From Enoplolaimus lenunculus (Eukaryota > Nematoda > Enoplea > Enoplida > Thoracostomopsidae), in the NCBI GenBank assembly GCA_030248215.1, contig JASANG010000116.1, positions 36,946 to 100,945 on the forward strand: a stretch of 64,000 bases of DNA, given 5' to 3'. The translations under genes and the position numbers were made by a program. Every line of letters begins with the position of its first letter. The first letter of the stretch is position 1. The notes under the pieces are model-generated. The model saw nothing but the letters and a program-made list of their open reading frames with translations, did not search any database and was not told the origin of the DNA. This document shows positions 1 through 12,442 of the stretch, in pieces.

Positions 1-1910
1 CCAACGATTTGATCAACGTCTTTTGTCAATGAAGCTCCAGTTTCGCTTGCAGAGCAGCCAACAAAAACGCCAGTTCGAGAACCACGTAAATCTTGTGGAT
101 TACAACCTGAAAAAAATGTTGGCAAATTATTAATAATAATCAATTGGCTGGATTTCTGCGTCTCTTACCCAAACCGTAATTCAGCCCAATTCGCGTAAGA
201 TAATAGATTACGTACATCTAAACTCGAGCGCCCAGCTGGAAGCATTTAATGTGTAGCTTCATGTCTCTGGGTTCGCTAAACAACGCGGCTGGATTACTAT
301 TTGGGATGGCATAAAATCCAGGTTAAAAATATTCAAAAGCAAACGCTGCGGCGAAAATAGTTTTAACGACTAAACCTATATTCATTCTAAATTCATGTTA
401 TAACTGCCATTTTACTAGTATCTCTAAAAATTTTGGAAGAAAATATATCCTCTTATACCATCCCTAGTATAATCTCTTGCTCGCACACCCAAACCGCTCT
501 TTTACAGCAGTCGTGGTTGGAACACTGAACTACAATTGAGTTGCCACTTAGCAAGGGTGGCACTATATTTTCGATGACGTGCGGCGCCATCGGTCATCGT
601 CCGGTGCTATCCGTCAGTCACAACGGACGCGTATTGTTGCATAATGCAGAATATCAATTTGTTAACAATTTTTTTTAACCTGAAGCGTAGGGATGACAAG
701 TATAGCGACTCTCTAAGTAAGGCAAAACGCACAGACAACTATGAAATAACATAAATATTATACCATAAAAGTAAAGCATTTAAATCTAACCAGAATCAAT
801 GAGGGCTTCGTAGGAGACCTCGAGCAACAGTCGTAACTGTGGATCCATGTTTTGTGCCTGTTTTGGATGAACACCAAACGCCGCCGCATCAAAACACCGC
901 AAATCTCTCAGTTTTCCGTGCCGCCTGGGCAAATTAGAATAGCCTACAAAAGTAAACATAAAACAAAATATCTTATTGGTCAATCTGCTATTTAAGCCAA
1001 TTGCTAATAGGCCTACGCCAGTCTGCCATTTTGAACAAATAGCAGTTTAGCCTACGCCAAATAGCAATTTGAAAGATTTTGAAATACAATAAACGACTAC
1101 CAATTTTGATTGGTTCTTTGACAGAGCATGTTGCTCGTGTTTATTGTGCAATCAGTTTAGGAGTGTAATCACGGCCAAACTGCTGTTGCGCAAAATAGCA
1201 AAGTGGTGGACCACTCCCAGACCACATAACAACTGGTTAGTTAATAGCAGACTGGATGGAATACGATCAACTTGATTATATGTCAATAATAAGCACTTAC
1301 TCACCTCTAAACTGTCTAAACTTACGCTCGCGCATCATTGAAATTCTCTACAATAAGCGACTACTCCTCGAGTTCTAGCATCAAGCTCCTATATCTGAAT
1401 GATGACTGGTGCACGCCTTCTACCCCAGAGTCTAACATTCCATTCCGAACATCAAAAATTGATTATTTACGTATAGCGTGTACACTCTATTATTATTCAT
1501 AATTTGGCCAATGTTACTTTAAGGGACGTAACAGTAGATTAAGCGTATTCCTAAGCTTAAGCCTAAACGTTACAAAAATAAGTTCCAAAGCCTAAGCCTA
1601 AGCGTAAGCCTAAGCAAAAAAATGTAATCCAGACTCTAAACCTACTCTTTTATAGACCCACCAGAAACCTGGACGCCCCTTAAAGTAACATGGGTCCATA
1701 ATTTTGGGAACTGTGTAAAACCATATCGGGTAAATTACCAGGATCCCACCGGCGAGAATCTTCAGTAACCATGTCAATATTTTGCAATAAATTATCTTTC
1801 AATTCTGCCATATTATCTGATTCTGCCAAACGGCACGAGATACCAGAAATAACGATTGGATCTTGACCGCGCCAAAACGGGATTGTGCTCTGAAATAAAA
1901 CGTTTTGCAA
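1..1910 (-). CDS. Animal FAS/PKS-type beta-ketoacyl synthase, N-terminal exons (partial, runs off left edge)
   Basis: Three exons of the N-terminal half of a ketosynthase (KS) domain, read on the minus strand. Exon A is 1739-1889, or up to 1910 if the in-frame ATG there is the start. It encodes [15 protein letters not shown] and then [13 protein letters not shown]. Exon B, 791-943, carries [14 protein letters not shown] and [17 protein letters not shown]. Exon C, 1-106, carries [13 protein letters not shown]. Junctions are GT..AG: A ends in phase 1 and joins B to give [13 protein letters not shown], and B joins C to give DSGCNPQDL. The order and spacing match the N-terminus of animal fatty acid synthase and the animal FAS-like polyketide synthases. 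The active-site Cys and all later domains lie outside the window, so FAS cannot be told from PKS. The KS begins almost at the N-terminus, as in FASN. Intron A-B holds a MITE (about 1505-1696). Whether 1910 is the start or 1889/1890 is a splice acceptor is unresolved. Confidence 0.85.
107..790 (-). other. Intron of the ketosynthase gene
   Basis: Non-coding stretch between KS exons B and C. Seen on the minus strand, it begins with GT after GATTCTG and ends with a T-rich tract and CAG before GTTGTAAT. I see no gene in it. At about 570-640 there is a GC-rich patch with ATCGGTCATCGTCCGGTG and similar inverted pieces, which resembles the patch at 6595-6700. Confidence 0.7.
1505..1696. mobile_element. 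MITE family 1 (GGCC-ATGTTACTTTAAGGGGCGT termini, TTAGGC interior)
   Basis: The left end reads GGCCAATGTTACTTTAAGG and the right end CCTTAAAGTAACATGGG, so the termini are inverted repeats of one another. The interior has short arrays of CCTAAG/GCCTAA (TTAGGC read on the other strand). It lies inside the KS intron. Related copies are at 10219-10416, 10793-10960, 20699-20880 and 29044-29167. No coding capacity, so it must depend on a transposase elsewhere. Confidence 0.75.
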
Positions 1911-3117
1911 TATTTTTTAATCAATTACACTTTCTTATTTTCATCGGTTTAAGCCTTATTCACACGTGCAAGTTTTTTCCCCAGTTGTAACTTTGCAACT
2001 TGACGTTGCATGTGCAACGTTTTGCAACGAGAACTTGCAGCTACAAATTTTGTCACATGATTTTCGAAGGAAAACTACTTCTACGTGCATGTTGTATGTG
2101 TAAATTCTCGCTGACAAACACTTGTGAATTGCATGTGTGAATTGGACTTTGATCATAATAGACAGTATACATCGTTATATATTTGGGATATTGAAGGCCA
2201 CACGTTGGATTCTTTGTTATTCGCAGGTCCGCAATCAAATGGGTGCTACGGGGTACAACCCTAAGTAATCATAATTTTGCCTCCTAATGAACATTTCGAC
2301 CTAGGGGGCATTATCGGATCCCCCCAGACCTACGCAAACTTAAAATTTTTTATTTGAATTTAACGCCGAAATGTTATCTGGCTTCTCGTTCGCATCACAA
2401 GCCAGCGGTTCTTCACTATTTTACCTCTCTTAAATTCTTAATTACTAAGCCATACCGGTTTTCCTATCCCCCAGACGAAACCAAGGTACTCCATACTAAA
2501 GTTTTGCAATATTTCGCCCTTGGCTCCGAAATATTGAATTCTGCAATCGACTTCATAAATACATCGTTCTATATACCGTCGATTTTTGTTTGGGGCAGGT
2601 GTCTTCAGCGGCATGGATCAGTTCGTTGAAAAATCCTAGAGCCACCACTACCCTGTTTGTTATGCTAACCGAACCGGACAAATAGACAGAAACATTATAC
2701 ACAGTGTCAATTTAAATTAAGTGAAACACTACCTTGTATTTGTATGCGGTCAATGCAAGTTGTAAATTATTGAACTATTAAAACTCGTCTTACCAATTGA
2801 ATATATCTTATTTATTTAAACTTGCTTCGAATTTAACTTTTTTCAGCGTAGAGTATACTAAAAGCAACTCAGCAAAAGCTGTGCGCGGGAAATGGGCATT
2901 GTTTAACAATTATTACAACTCTGCTCAGTAAAAAATTTTTTAGAAATCGTGAAGGCCTCTCAAGCTCGAATTTCAAACTTCTATGGCTTAATAATAGTGA
3001 TGGTACGTACGTTCTATCAAGTCTGGCGGTTGATTTCTAGCTTGATTTTAGATTTAAGATGAAATAGAAAATATTCAACTGAGAAACAAACGAAAGTTTT
3101 TTAATGATTCATGTTGT
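1911..3117. other. Intergenic region, no gene seen
   Basis: No supported coding exon. At 1975-2160 there are many alternating TTGCAACT/GTTGCA-like words (a 'TTGCAAG..TGCAACG' repeat). The same type of sequence reappears at 31160-31450, so this is a dispersed repeat rather than a gene. The 91-codon open frame starting at 2354 has no recognisable protein features. Confidence 0.5.
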
Positions 3118-3594
3118 TTATTGAACGAATGAAGTAAAATTCTGCTTTTTGCTTACTTCTAATTTGCTAACATATTCTGGATAAGTCTCTGCCGAATTTG
3201 TGGCTGGTGATGGTGGTGTAGATATTTCGTCAGCTGTGAGAACACCATTGACCACAATTTGCTCTTCGGATGAAGTGCCACCTGACAAATCAGGGCTCGA
3301 AAGCTCACTCCGGTCCCTGGAAAGGTCTTCATGGTCTTCGCTTTGATTTTCATTACTCGATGGAGTGTCGCCTTCTTGTGACGACCTGCTGTTCATAACA
3401 ACACCTTGATCACTTGCTGTTGTGCCACCGGCGTTTTCGCTGCTCGCAGTTGTGGAAAACGAACCAGGATCTGAACTATTCGCTAAATCTTCCCACGGAT
3501 CAGGTCCTAACGAGTTTCCCGTATTTGCACGTGTATCTCCAGGAAGTTTTTCGTATTTATGTTGTTCTTGTGCGTTTCGGTCACCCGTAGGCAT
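3118..3594 (-). CDS. Hypothetical Ser/Asp/Glu-rich protein, single exon
   Basis: An uninterrupted 158-codon frame with ATG at 3594 and a stop at 3118. The composition is strongly biased: Ser, Thr, Asp, Glu, Gly and Asn dominate, with acidic serine clusters such as NENQSEDHEDLSRDRS and SSPDLSGGTSSEEQ. This is what an intrinsically disordered protein or a disordered exon looks like. There are no membrane segments, signal peptide or zinc motifs. It is the longest non-repeat frame between the KS exons and the ETFB gene, and its Ser/Glu-rich usage differs from the Lys/Asn/Phe/Ile-rich chance frames nearby. I do not recognise a family. It could be a complete small gene, or one exon of a larger one whose other exons I did not find. 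Confidence 0.4.
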   Translation of the reverse strand: MPTGDRNAQEQHKYEKLPGDTRANTGNSLGPDPWEDLANSSDPGSFSTTASSENAGGTTASDQGVVMNSRSSQEGDTPSSNENQSEDHEDLSRDRSELSSPDLSGGTSSEEQIVVNGVLTADEISTPPSPATNSAETYPEYVSKLEVSKKQNFTSFVQ

Positions 3595-3708
3595 TACTAT
3601 ATTGATTATTTTTTATTTATATTTTAATTAATATTCAATTTAGCTAAAATCGACATATAGTTCGATGCAATTGCGTAGCCGGGAAAGGCATTGGTGCAAA
3701 CTGCTAAT

Positions 3709-3860
3709 GCGGGTTTACGTTATAACCGGGGCAACTTGGGACACGTTTTGTCCCTATTAGACTATTGGGTATCATTTTGTCTGCTTGTAGAGCCCATATC
3801 GTATTCAAAAATTCGTATTTGTCTGCTATCATCATGTGTAGGTCACGTAAAGTGAGTCCC
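3709..3860 (+). mobile_element. Fragment of the ATAACCGGGGCA element
   Basis: The sequence GGGTTTACGTTATAACCGGG, followed by a GGGACACGTTTTGTCCC palindrome and ATTAGACTATTGGGTA, matches the left ends at 55940 and 62394. The copy stops after about 150 bp, so it is a truncated end of that family. Confidence 0.6.
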
Positions 3861-6800
3861 GCATAACCCAATTTCATTTTGAAGTAAGAAAACTTGCATT
3901 ATTTTCCTAAAATACAAATTTTTTCTTGAAAAATACAAAACTTCTTTGTTGACAAAATGTTAAAATTGAATTAGGTTTCTCGATTATGATGTTACTCCCA
4001 CAACGTCTCAACCAACCTATGTCGTCCGATTGTCTTTGGATCAGCTGCTGCGGCCGATTCAGTACCGCGGTGCAACTGGGTACAGTTGAATGGTCCTGGT
4101 AACAGAGAAAAAATTTGTAAACACAAAATTTATTAAATAACACAGCTTAAAGAGTAAACCGTCAAAAATCGTTTAGATAAAAATATGCAGGTAAAAGCAA
4201 TAGTAAATAATCGCAGTTACGCTTCACACGAATACAGTGCATTTTGGTTTTAGTCGTAATTGTTAATTTTGCAAATTTTAAACTACATTTTTTACTGCCA
4301 ATCAATAATTTGACAATACAATAAAAACACATTATAAACGGTTAAAGCAACAAACAAAAGTTTAGTACAACGTTCGGGACTTTTCGGTTATCTCCCTCAC
4401 CCCCCCACCCCAGCCGGCGGCAGAACAAAAATGGTTGGATCTTGAAAATTTTTAGCATATTTCAGCTTTTGTGACCTCCCCTGTGATCATTCCACGTCCA
4501 TATTTGAATTTTTGAAAAATTCGATTTTTTAACGTCCGAAGGTCCCTGCCCATGGGGGCTACAAAATTTTTTTGTCAAACAGACAAATTATATACCATTC
4601 GATGCAGATTTTAGGCGTCGAGGACGCTGGACAAGAATAACTTTAATCAACTACTCGGTTCTATTTTCGCAGTAGCTGAAGCGATACATTTTTTCTATTT
4701 GTTTTATTATTTGTTTTTATTTTACGTCATATAAAATAAACGATTCGTTTTTGCTGCTTATAAAAGTATAATGCATAAAAAGCAGGAACTCAGCGTTATG
4801 AAATACCGCTACGGTAACGTTTTATCATTTTTTTCAAAATGCTTCAAGTCCAGAAATCCGAAGCTTAAACGGACGAAAAAAAGAATTTGACTTATGTGTG
4901 TTCCAAGTATATATTTTTGGAAGCTAAAACATAAAATACAAACATAATTTGAAATCCTGTGTTGTCTCAACACTTCTATCGTTTTTTAACAGAATTTTCA
5001 GACTTTCTAGAAATTTTGATTTGACGGTAAAGTGAACATGATGCTTCGTTCGGAACACAATTTAGCGAGAATCCCAGTTGGATTTTAATTTTTTGTCAAA
5101 ATTAGAACTTCAATTATTTTTCGTTACTAAATAAGAATTTTTTAAACTGTAAAAACAACAACATTTGCAGTTTACAACACACCAGTGTGCATCCGAAGGT
5201 GAAAATAACCCGATGTGAAGGTCAACAAATTTTGCCGGAAGAAAGATGAAGATGGAGTCGTGCAAAATTAAGCGAAAAAATAGTGTTTACTTTGCTCAAC
5301 TTTATCAATAATCTACAAAATGTTGCACCGTTTAAACTTTTATTATAAAAAATCTGTCAATTAAAGCCTTCAGAATTGCACTCGTGTTGCAAGCACCTTT
5401 AATAAATTGCACAAATTTTGCAAAAACATAAACAATTCTCATTCTAGTAAATTGCCTGAAGCTCCGGCAAAAATTCTGCCGGATCGAAGGTCGATTTTTT
5501 GCCGGAACCGGACACAAATCTTCGTGTTGTATCTATAAATTTTTAGCCTAAAGAAAAAGGGAATAATAAACAAGACTAAATGTTGTTTACTAGCCGATGT
5601 ATAATCTCTGAGCGTTAAATTTACCAAAACTTACCATTCTTGTTCTTTTATCGTGATTTCAATTTCGTTACAAACGTAGCCACAGGGTTTAAACGGATCA
5701 AGGTGGATCAATGATTTTTCAGCGGAAGGTACAATATATACTTTTGCCGCTTCGTAATTTTACAGGTTTTAAAACGTATTTTTAGTAAATATTTCGATAT
5801 TTCGAGATTGACAACTTGCGCCTGAGACGCAAAGTTTTTTCTGAACACGTGCTGTATTCTCACCAAAAATATCAGCAGTTTAGCAATATAACAACCTTGT
5901 ACCTTCAAACGCACGATTTGCATAGCCAAATTTTCAGCACAACAGGGTTTGCGGTGGAAGATAACATCCAGCTTATCTCAATCTGGGTCCGCAGCAAGTT
6001 GTTGTTACAACAGTATAGATCCCCTGGATGTGTTGCAATAAATTATCTTGCGGCAATTGTCATGTGCAAAGAACTAAAACACATTTTAGGGTTTGATTAA
6101 AAATTGAAAGAAAAAATAACTTTCAATGCAGGATTGACCCTCTGTGTGTCTTTATGTGCGTTAAAAAAATTGAATTTTTATTAATTCGTTCACCTGGAAA
6201 TAATTGCACAATTTCGGTAGAGTCATACACGATAATGTTGTCAAATTTATACAATACAAATCAAAGTGTAAAAAATACACCAAACACAATTAAATCTGAT
6301 GAATGCTGCCAACAGCAATTCCAACGTTTTCTAATAGTGCGTATGTTAGTCAAATCGTTTGGAAAAATAGTGCAGACTAGGCAGTTTGGATCCAGAGCGA
6401 TGCGTACGCTCCCCGTCCGAAAATTTTTTTGCGATAAAATGATACGATCTTACAATTTTGCTCGCTCAGAAAATTGGCACATATGTAGCATACAGTAAAA
6501 GTGACGGTTGTTCATAATTTTCACCAGTCCACCATCCGCCCATCACAAATTTTATCATAAGCTGCTGGGTTTGGTTATCGAAAAACATTGCGTTCCTATC
6601 CGCACGGCACTGTGCGGGTGCTGTCGGTCACCCGTACGGCGCAACGTATGGCGATGGACGGTGACGGAGGGAGCCGTACGGGTGACGGATGGCACCATAC
6701 ATCGCAGTATACATAACCATTTGTTTATAGCACCGTTACAGTGGTCGTTTATTACTCGTGAAGGGTCTCGCCTGTGCACACAGTAAAACTAAGCCAACAT

Positions 6801-9476
6801 GTTCTTAAGCTGAAGCGGAAATTTTGAATCCAAAACTTAGGTTTTTACTAATATCATGGGCCATATCACGTATGAAGGTAGATAGATGCCTTAAAACACA
6901 TTTGCAAAATCCAGGGCACCGATAAAATATTTAGTTGCGGTACATGTATGGTCCAGTAAAGCAACTTTCATATAAGCTTCGCAAGCTTAAAACTCCGTGG
7001 TAACACACATAATACACTTAAAGAAGAGGATGCCACCGGGTAAAATTTATGCAGCAAAGGATGTGTCCAGCTAACGTTGCGTTGTTCGCCATACCACACC
7101 TCATTTGTGGGTAACGTTAGGATAACACCATAAAATCGAATAAGCTACAACCCTTGACTGTATGATAAAACAAATGGGGAGAGTAAAAAGTTACTACTAA
7201 GATCGTATCGTTCGTCTAAAATGAATTAGTATAGAAAAGCTAAAAATACATGTTGTTGCTGATTGCATTGACGTATAAATAAAATATTTGTATTCCATTT
7301 GAATTTCGAAAATACAACGCGAGAAAAGAAAATAGAACTTTTTCTTCTTTTCGTTAATTTTCACACAAAATTAGGCCGCATTTCGCCGATGCGAATAATA
7401 TTATATTTTAACAATATTTCATATTTCTAAAATGATAGAAATTGTTACCGACAACAAACGACGGGACGATGCATCTGTTGCGTCCGTAACGAGAGGCTGA
7501 ATTAGAAACTTTTGATGGGGGGCGTGCAACATATAACAGTGACAAAAAATCGCTCGTAAACGTAAAGCAAACGAAAAGTAAAACACAGCTTTAGTACTAA
7601 ATCTTAATACAAAAATTTTGGTTTGGATTCCTGTCATGTATGATGGCCCATCTCGGTGGATCCTCATCCAGCCACCAAGTTGGAATGCCATTGGTGGTTT
7701 TTTTATTCTGGTGAATTGTTATTTATTAACTGTAAAATTAATAATTAGGACGCAATCTTTGAGCCGAATTATTAGATGAAGTCGATTATAATAGACAAGA
7801 TAACAATCTGTGTGAGACCAGAGGTGTAAGTGGGTAGAGATTTTTTACCCACGTGGCGCTTTACTGGCTGAAATTTTATTTTTTTACCCGCAGGTGTAAA
7901 CCCGCGCAAAATTCGTTTACCCGGTACTCGTCTTCACCGGCGCAAAATTCGTTACCGTCACCGACCATACCTGCTCTTATTTTTTCTTCTGCGTTCAATA
8001 CAATTGTGTAATTTTACAGGGCATAGATGTGGCTCGCTAAATTTACGTTACAAAAACTCTTTAAAAATAAGCCATTAAGTAAAAAATGTAACACCGGACA
8101 ATGCTGTATAGTACACTTGTAATCATTAAAGCTAGATTATTTGACGATAGGTGATCAGTGAATCAAAACATTCTTATCTGTACAAAATTAATGTAGTTAA
8201 CTTAAGAGTGCATAAATCACAACATTTCTTTACGGTTTCGATGCAATTTGTCTTAAGATCTCTTGCAAAAAGCTGTAAACATATTGTTCCACCTTAAAGA
8301 ATAGTATAACCTCTATAGAAACACGAAGAATGTGAGCAAAAGTAACACCATATATTGTTGCTGCATTTCAAAAAGTCACAAATTTCCTATTTAACAGCAC
8401 GTTTCAGTATTGTAATACTTATTTTTCACTCATACGGTAAAAACAGTTTAAAAATTCAAGTTTTTCCACATTATCTGGTTTAAAGTTTCGTATGAAGATT
8501 TTAGACGGGTAAAGAATCGCAAATTTTTAAGTGCGCTTTGATATTTTTTACCAGCGGTTTCAAATTAAATTTCAGTTCGAGCATGCTACAATAGAAATTG
8601 GGTTGACAATCGAAAACGAACTTGTATCTGCATAAACGTTATCTTCTGCCGATATAAGCATTACTTCGCGGTTTACATTGAAACATGCCGGAACCAGAAA
8701 TTGCTAGTAAAACGAGCTTGAAGATTTAACTAGAGGGATACAATCTTTTATCGATCAAATGGTTCATGAAAATATCTATAGGGGTCCAAAAGGTTTCCTA
8801 AACAATGAATTCTTTTAACACTGTCGAACAGACTTGCGCCAGGGGGGTCATCTAGTCTTTTCGGTCGTATGTTGAAAACAAACCCGTGTCGTTTGGTTAT
8901 CTTTCCTCAAATTTCCAAAATATATACTCGTAGAAAAAACAAACGTAGAATTAAATAAACAGAAAAAATAAAAAAACAGGAAATTGAATGAAAAATATAA
9001 AAATTTATCAATTTTTAAGTAAACAAAACGTATATACAAATAATACAAGAAGAAAACATTAATAATATCGACCCCAGTTCGCCGTCAGGCGTCAGATACC
9101 TACAATTTCTACACAAATGTGTATACATCTTTTTTGCGACACAAAATTATATTATTGTTTAACTATAAAATAAGAAATCAAAAAATATAATAAATCAATT
9201 CAAATCAGTGACGAATATAGAAATTTCTAAAAATGGGGGGATACGTGAGAGATAATAGCGAAAAAACTCTCTCGAGAGAGAAATCAAACGCCGTTTTTGT
9301 GCTAAACCTTAACACGAAATGTTGATTTTAATCAATGCTGGAAAGCATAGGCCGGAATCAACAACCTTTCTCTTAGATTCACCAGTGATTCGTCTTCACA
9401 AACAGAATGTATCTCAGAGTATAAAAGAACTTTTCTAAAAATGCGCAATACAACTTTTCTAAACATAGAATTCTTT
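3861..9476. other. Long gene-free stretch with dispersed repeats
   Basis: No exon chain or recognisable protein on either strand. Visible items: C-rich tract at 4397-4415; CCGG-rich patch at 5455-5515 (GCCGGATCG/GCCGGAACCGG) similar to 55790-55850; GC-rich inverted patch at 6595-6700; GGGTAAA/TTTACCC patch at 7825-7965; dispersed CTAAATCTTAATAC repeat at 7541-7640 and 9250-9345. The open frames here of 60-115 codons look like chance frames. Confidence 0.5.
7541..7640 (+). repeat. Dispersed repeat with core 'TAGTACTAAATCTTAATAC'
   Basis: The core TAGTACTAAATCTTAATAC is preceded by a purine-rich GCGAACGAAAAG-type segment and followed by AAAAATTTTGGTTT. Diverged copies of the same order of words occur at about 9250-9345, 11080-11175, 15548-15620, 23596-23695 and 27899-27985. 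An opposite-orientation version lies near 15114-15175. Several copies include GCGAGCGAAGTGAGCGA-like runs. It is non-coding and its element class is unknown. Confidence 0.5.
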
Positions 9477-9745
9477 TAACCCTTTATCACATAAATATTT
9501 TCTATTTTATCTGAGACCTACATTTATGCTAAGGTTCGAACTCCAGTGACTGCCGTGGGAGGCGTTTACCATCACCACTCAGTTATAGTAACTTGACGCT
9601 CGAGCCCGAGGGGGCTCTCACGTCTTGTGGTGATTTAGTACTATGTATACGTGTTCCAATTGTTAAACACTGTACAATATATATTATTTAACGTATATCC
9701 ACTGTGCTGAGTTGCCTATAGTCAACTCTATGTGAGAAGAGGTTA
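9477..9745 (-). mobile_element. TIR element with internal tRNA-like promoter (minus copy)
   Basis: The ends are inverted: TTAACCCTTTATCACAT on the left and ATGTGAGAAGAGGTTA on the right. On the minus strand the interior reads AACTGAGTGGTGATGG (A-box-like) and GGAGTTCGAACC (B-box-like), the spacing of a tRNA-derived RNA polymerase III promoter. The copy at 28591-28860 is the same element in the other orientation. Shorter relatives are at 16658-16909 and 35956-36137. Confidence 0.65.
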
Positions 9746-10218
9746 GTGCAATAAATAACATTTCAACCATTGGGACCAAGCTCGGCAAGCCCCTTGACCT
9801 GTGTAGCTGCGGTCCTGATTCAATTATTTTTTCTTCTTTCAGATTTTATTTTTGTATCTTATGAGTCAATGTGACTGCAATATTTACAACACCGTTTTAA
9901 AAATGCTCAGCGCTATTTGTCTTTATGGTGCCGATTAGTTTGTGCTTTTGTTTACATGAGAATATCAATTTACAAATTAGCTGCAAAAATGCTTCAACTG
10001 CACATTTTGGGCGTTCCAGCTTTGTCAGTGAAAAAATTTACAATTGCTATCTATAACCTCTATTGACATAGGCGTTAAATAATGAACGATGCGCAGTTTG
10101 TTACGCATGTGATACAGGTCAGAATGTTCTATGACGTGACAATCCTCTCGGGTTCAAGCGTCAGGCTCAATAGCTGTGTGGTTACGGTAAATTTTTCGCA
10201 ACCGAGAGACGCCCATAA

Positions 10219-10416
10219 GGGCCCATGTTACTTTAAGGGGCGTCCAGCTTTCTTGTAGGTCTATAAAAAAGTAGGTTTAGATTCTAAATTACATTTTTTA
10301 GCTTAGGCTTAGGCTTAGGCATAGAATTAGGAACACATTTTTGTAATGCTTAGGCTTAGTCTTAGGCTTAGGAATACGCTTAATCTACTGTTACGCCCCT
10401 TAAAGTAACATTGGCC
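10219..10416. mobile_element. MITE family 1, full copy
   Basis: It starts GGGCCCATGTTACTTTAAGG and ends CCTTAAAGTAACATTGGCC. The terminal inverted repeats extend to GGGGCGT. The interior has two TTAGGC-type arrays (about 10302-10322 and 10351-10372) separated by a spacer. Confidence 0.8.
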
Positions 10417-10792
10417 CCGATAAGAATCTTATTAGCGCTGACTACGGTCCTCCTTGTACAGAGTTTAAGGACACTGTTCCTATGAATTGGGGTTTTGACA
10501 AAAATTGCACGTTCAGAATAAAACAAATATAACGCGTTTGACTTGAATAAACAGCTTATAGAGAGAAAGTTGTTCAAGTATGGTTGTTGTTTAGAATAAG
10601 CGTTTTTCAAAATCCTCAGGATTATTCATTAAAATGTAGTTTTCAAATGAAACTCTTTTTACAATATTTTGACACCTCGCGTACGTTTTGGTCCTTACAC
10701 ACGCCTGTTCTCGATACTAAGCGCATCTGCTATGAACACTTTTGTGCTATTATATTTGAAATTGTCTAAGCTGCTGATCGCAATAGAATTAC

Positions 10793-10960
10793 GGGCCCGC
10801 GTTAAGGGGTGTCCAGGTTTCTGGTGGGTCTGTAAAAGAGTAGGTTTAGATTGTAGATTACATTTTTTGCTTAGGTTTAGGCTTAGGAAAACACGTTTGC
10901 AACGCTTAGGCTTAGGAATACGATTAATCTACAGTTACGCCCCTAAAAGTAACATTGGCC
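10793..10960. mobile_element. MITE family 1, copy with decayed left end
   Basis: The right end, CCCCTAAAAGTAACATTGGCC, is intact. The left end has lost the ATGTTACTTT part (GGGCCCGCGTTAAGGGG). TTAGGC words are present in the interior at about 10869-10888 and 10906-10917. Confidence 0.7.
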
Positions 10961-11752
10961 GAATATTACGTGTGGTAGAATGTTCAAAACTTCAGCAACG
11001 CAGAATCGAACAATTCTAATGTAACTTATGAACAGTGGCAGATGCAGAGATTTTTGAAAGATAAAAAGATGCGAGTTTATTAGCAAAATCAACTCGTGAG
11101 TGAAGTAAGCGAGCGCGCCAAATGACTTTTTAGCGCTAAACCTTAATACAAAATCTGATTTTTTTATTTCAGACGACGGGCCAAAGCCGGACCTGGACAA
11201 ACCCCTTGCATCGGAAGGCAAAGCTTCGGCCGAGAATGACAAACGGAAGTCGTTGAATTTCAGAGCATTTGTTTTCAAAATGAAGCAACTCTTTATATTT
11301 CTACATTACAACAAATTCGTATCAGATAGCAAATTTTGCACTACGCGTCTCCTAGCAAGAAGACGTTATGAACGTATATAGCACACGCAGTATGCGCTAC
11401 TGAAAAATCACAGTGAAAACTTTAGTTTATACGCATTAAATCAAACTTTTGTAAGAGTTTGTGGCATTTTTCGTTAAATAGAAATGAACTAAACGGGCGA
11501 AAATGCGCCCAATAATCAGTAGTTGTCACTAGACGGGGAAACAACAATTTTAGACGGGGCTAAGAAAAATTTATTTAGCACACGATTCATTTAGTGTTGG
11601 TGACAAAAATTTGCGACCAGCGGGTTGGTAAATAACGCCGTAGGAATCGGCGCAACGTCGGTCCCTCGGCAGCCGTGGGACAATAGAGACAGAAATGAAG
11701 AATAAAAGGGAAGAATGAAAGGAAGAAAAAAAGAACTGAAAACAAATACAAT

Positions 11753-11921
11753 ACTAGAAAAAATTGCTCAGCACTTGAGCAGCTTGGGATATGCTTCATA
11801 TTCCTATTAAAAGGATAGTAACTAGACCAGCACATTCGTTCGATGTAACCTGGAAAAATATTAAGAAACAATGGCGTCCAAAATCATGTTGACTATTAAT
11901 TCTTCTGAAACATATTGCGGA
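11753..11921 (+). repeat. Left arm of a 169-bp near-perfect inverted repeat
   Basis: It begins ACTAGAAAAAATTGCTCAGC and ends CATATTGCGGA. Its reverse complement lies at 12443-12611 with only about one or two differences that I can see (CATGTTG against CGTGTTG). Equal arm length and near identity imply a recent inverted duplication or a foldback element. The arms are separated by 521 bp. Confidence 0.85.
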
Positions 11922-12442
11922 GAGCAAATCTATTTTTATGTTGAAAGTTTTTGGCGGATTTATTAGGCATTTTAAGAAATTTCTTAGATAATGGCAGGGT
12001 TACAGAGACATGGCTGAAGTATAATGATCTTGCTTTTGCCAGATTAATCGATGCTGCCAGAATACGGTGAGAATTTTGATCCTCTAGTCGTGACTATGCA
12101 GTGAAACAAATAACTTAGCAGGGAAATGCGCATTTATAGATTTCTACGTGTAAACTTGTTTGTTTGTCACTAAGGTTAAAAGGCGGGTAAAGTCAAGAGT
12201 CGTTTTTAAAGCATCAATTGTGAGTCATTTTGTGACGCCTTGTTTAATAAAGTATCTAACAAAATTGGTCATCAGTACTCTAACTCCCCAATTATGTCGC
12301 CATACAGTGTTCTTGTGGAATTCAATTAACTATGTTAATAGAGAGCCCAAGGTGAGTTTAGTACGTTCATGTAGAAAACTTCAATACACATTTAAAGCAA
12401 AACATTTGTTTGTTACAATAGAAAATTACAAACATTTTGCTA
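11922..12442. other. Spacer between the 169-bp inverted arms
   Basis: 521 bp of AT-rich sequence. A 102-codon plus-strand frame (12160-12468) runs through it into the right arm, but it has no recognisable protein features and I do not call it a gene. Confidence 0.5.
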
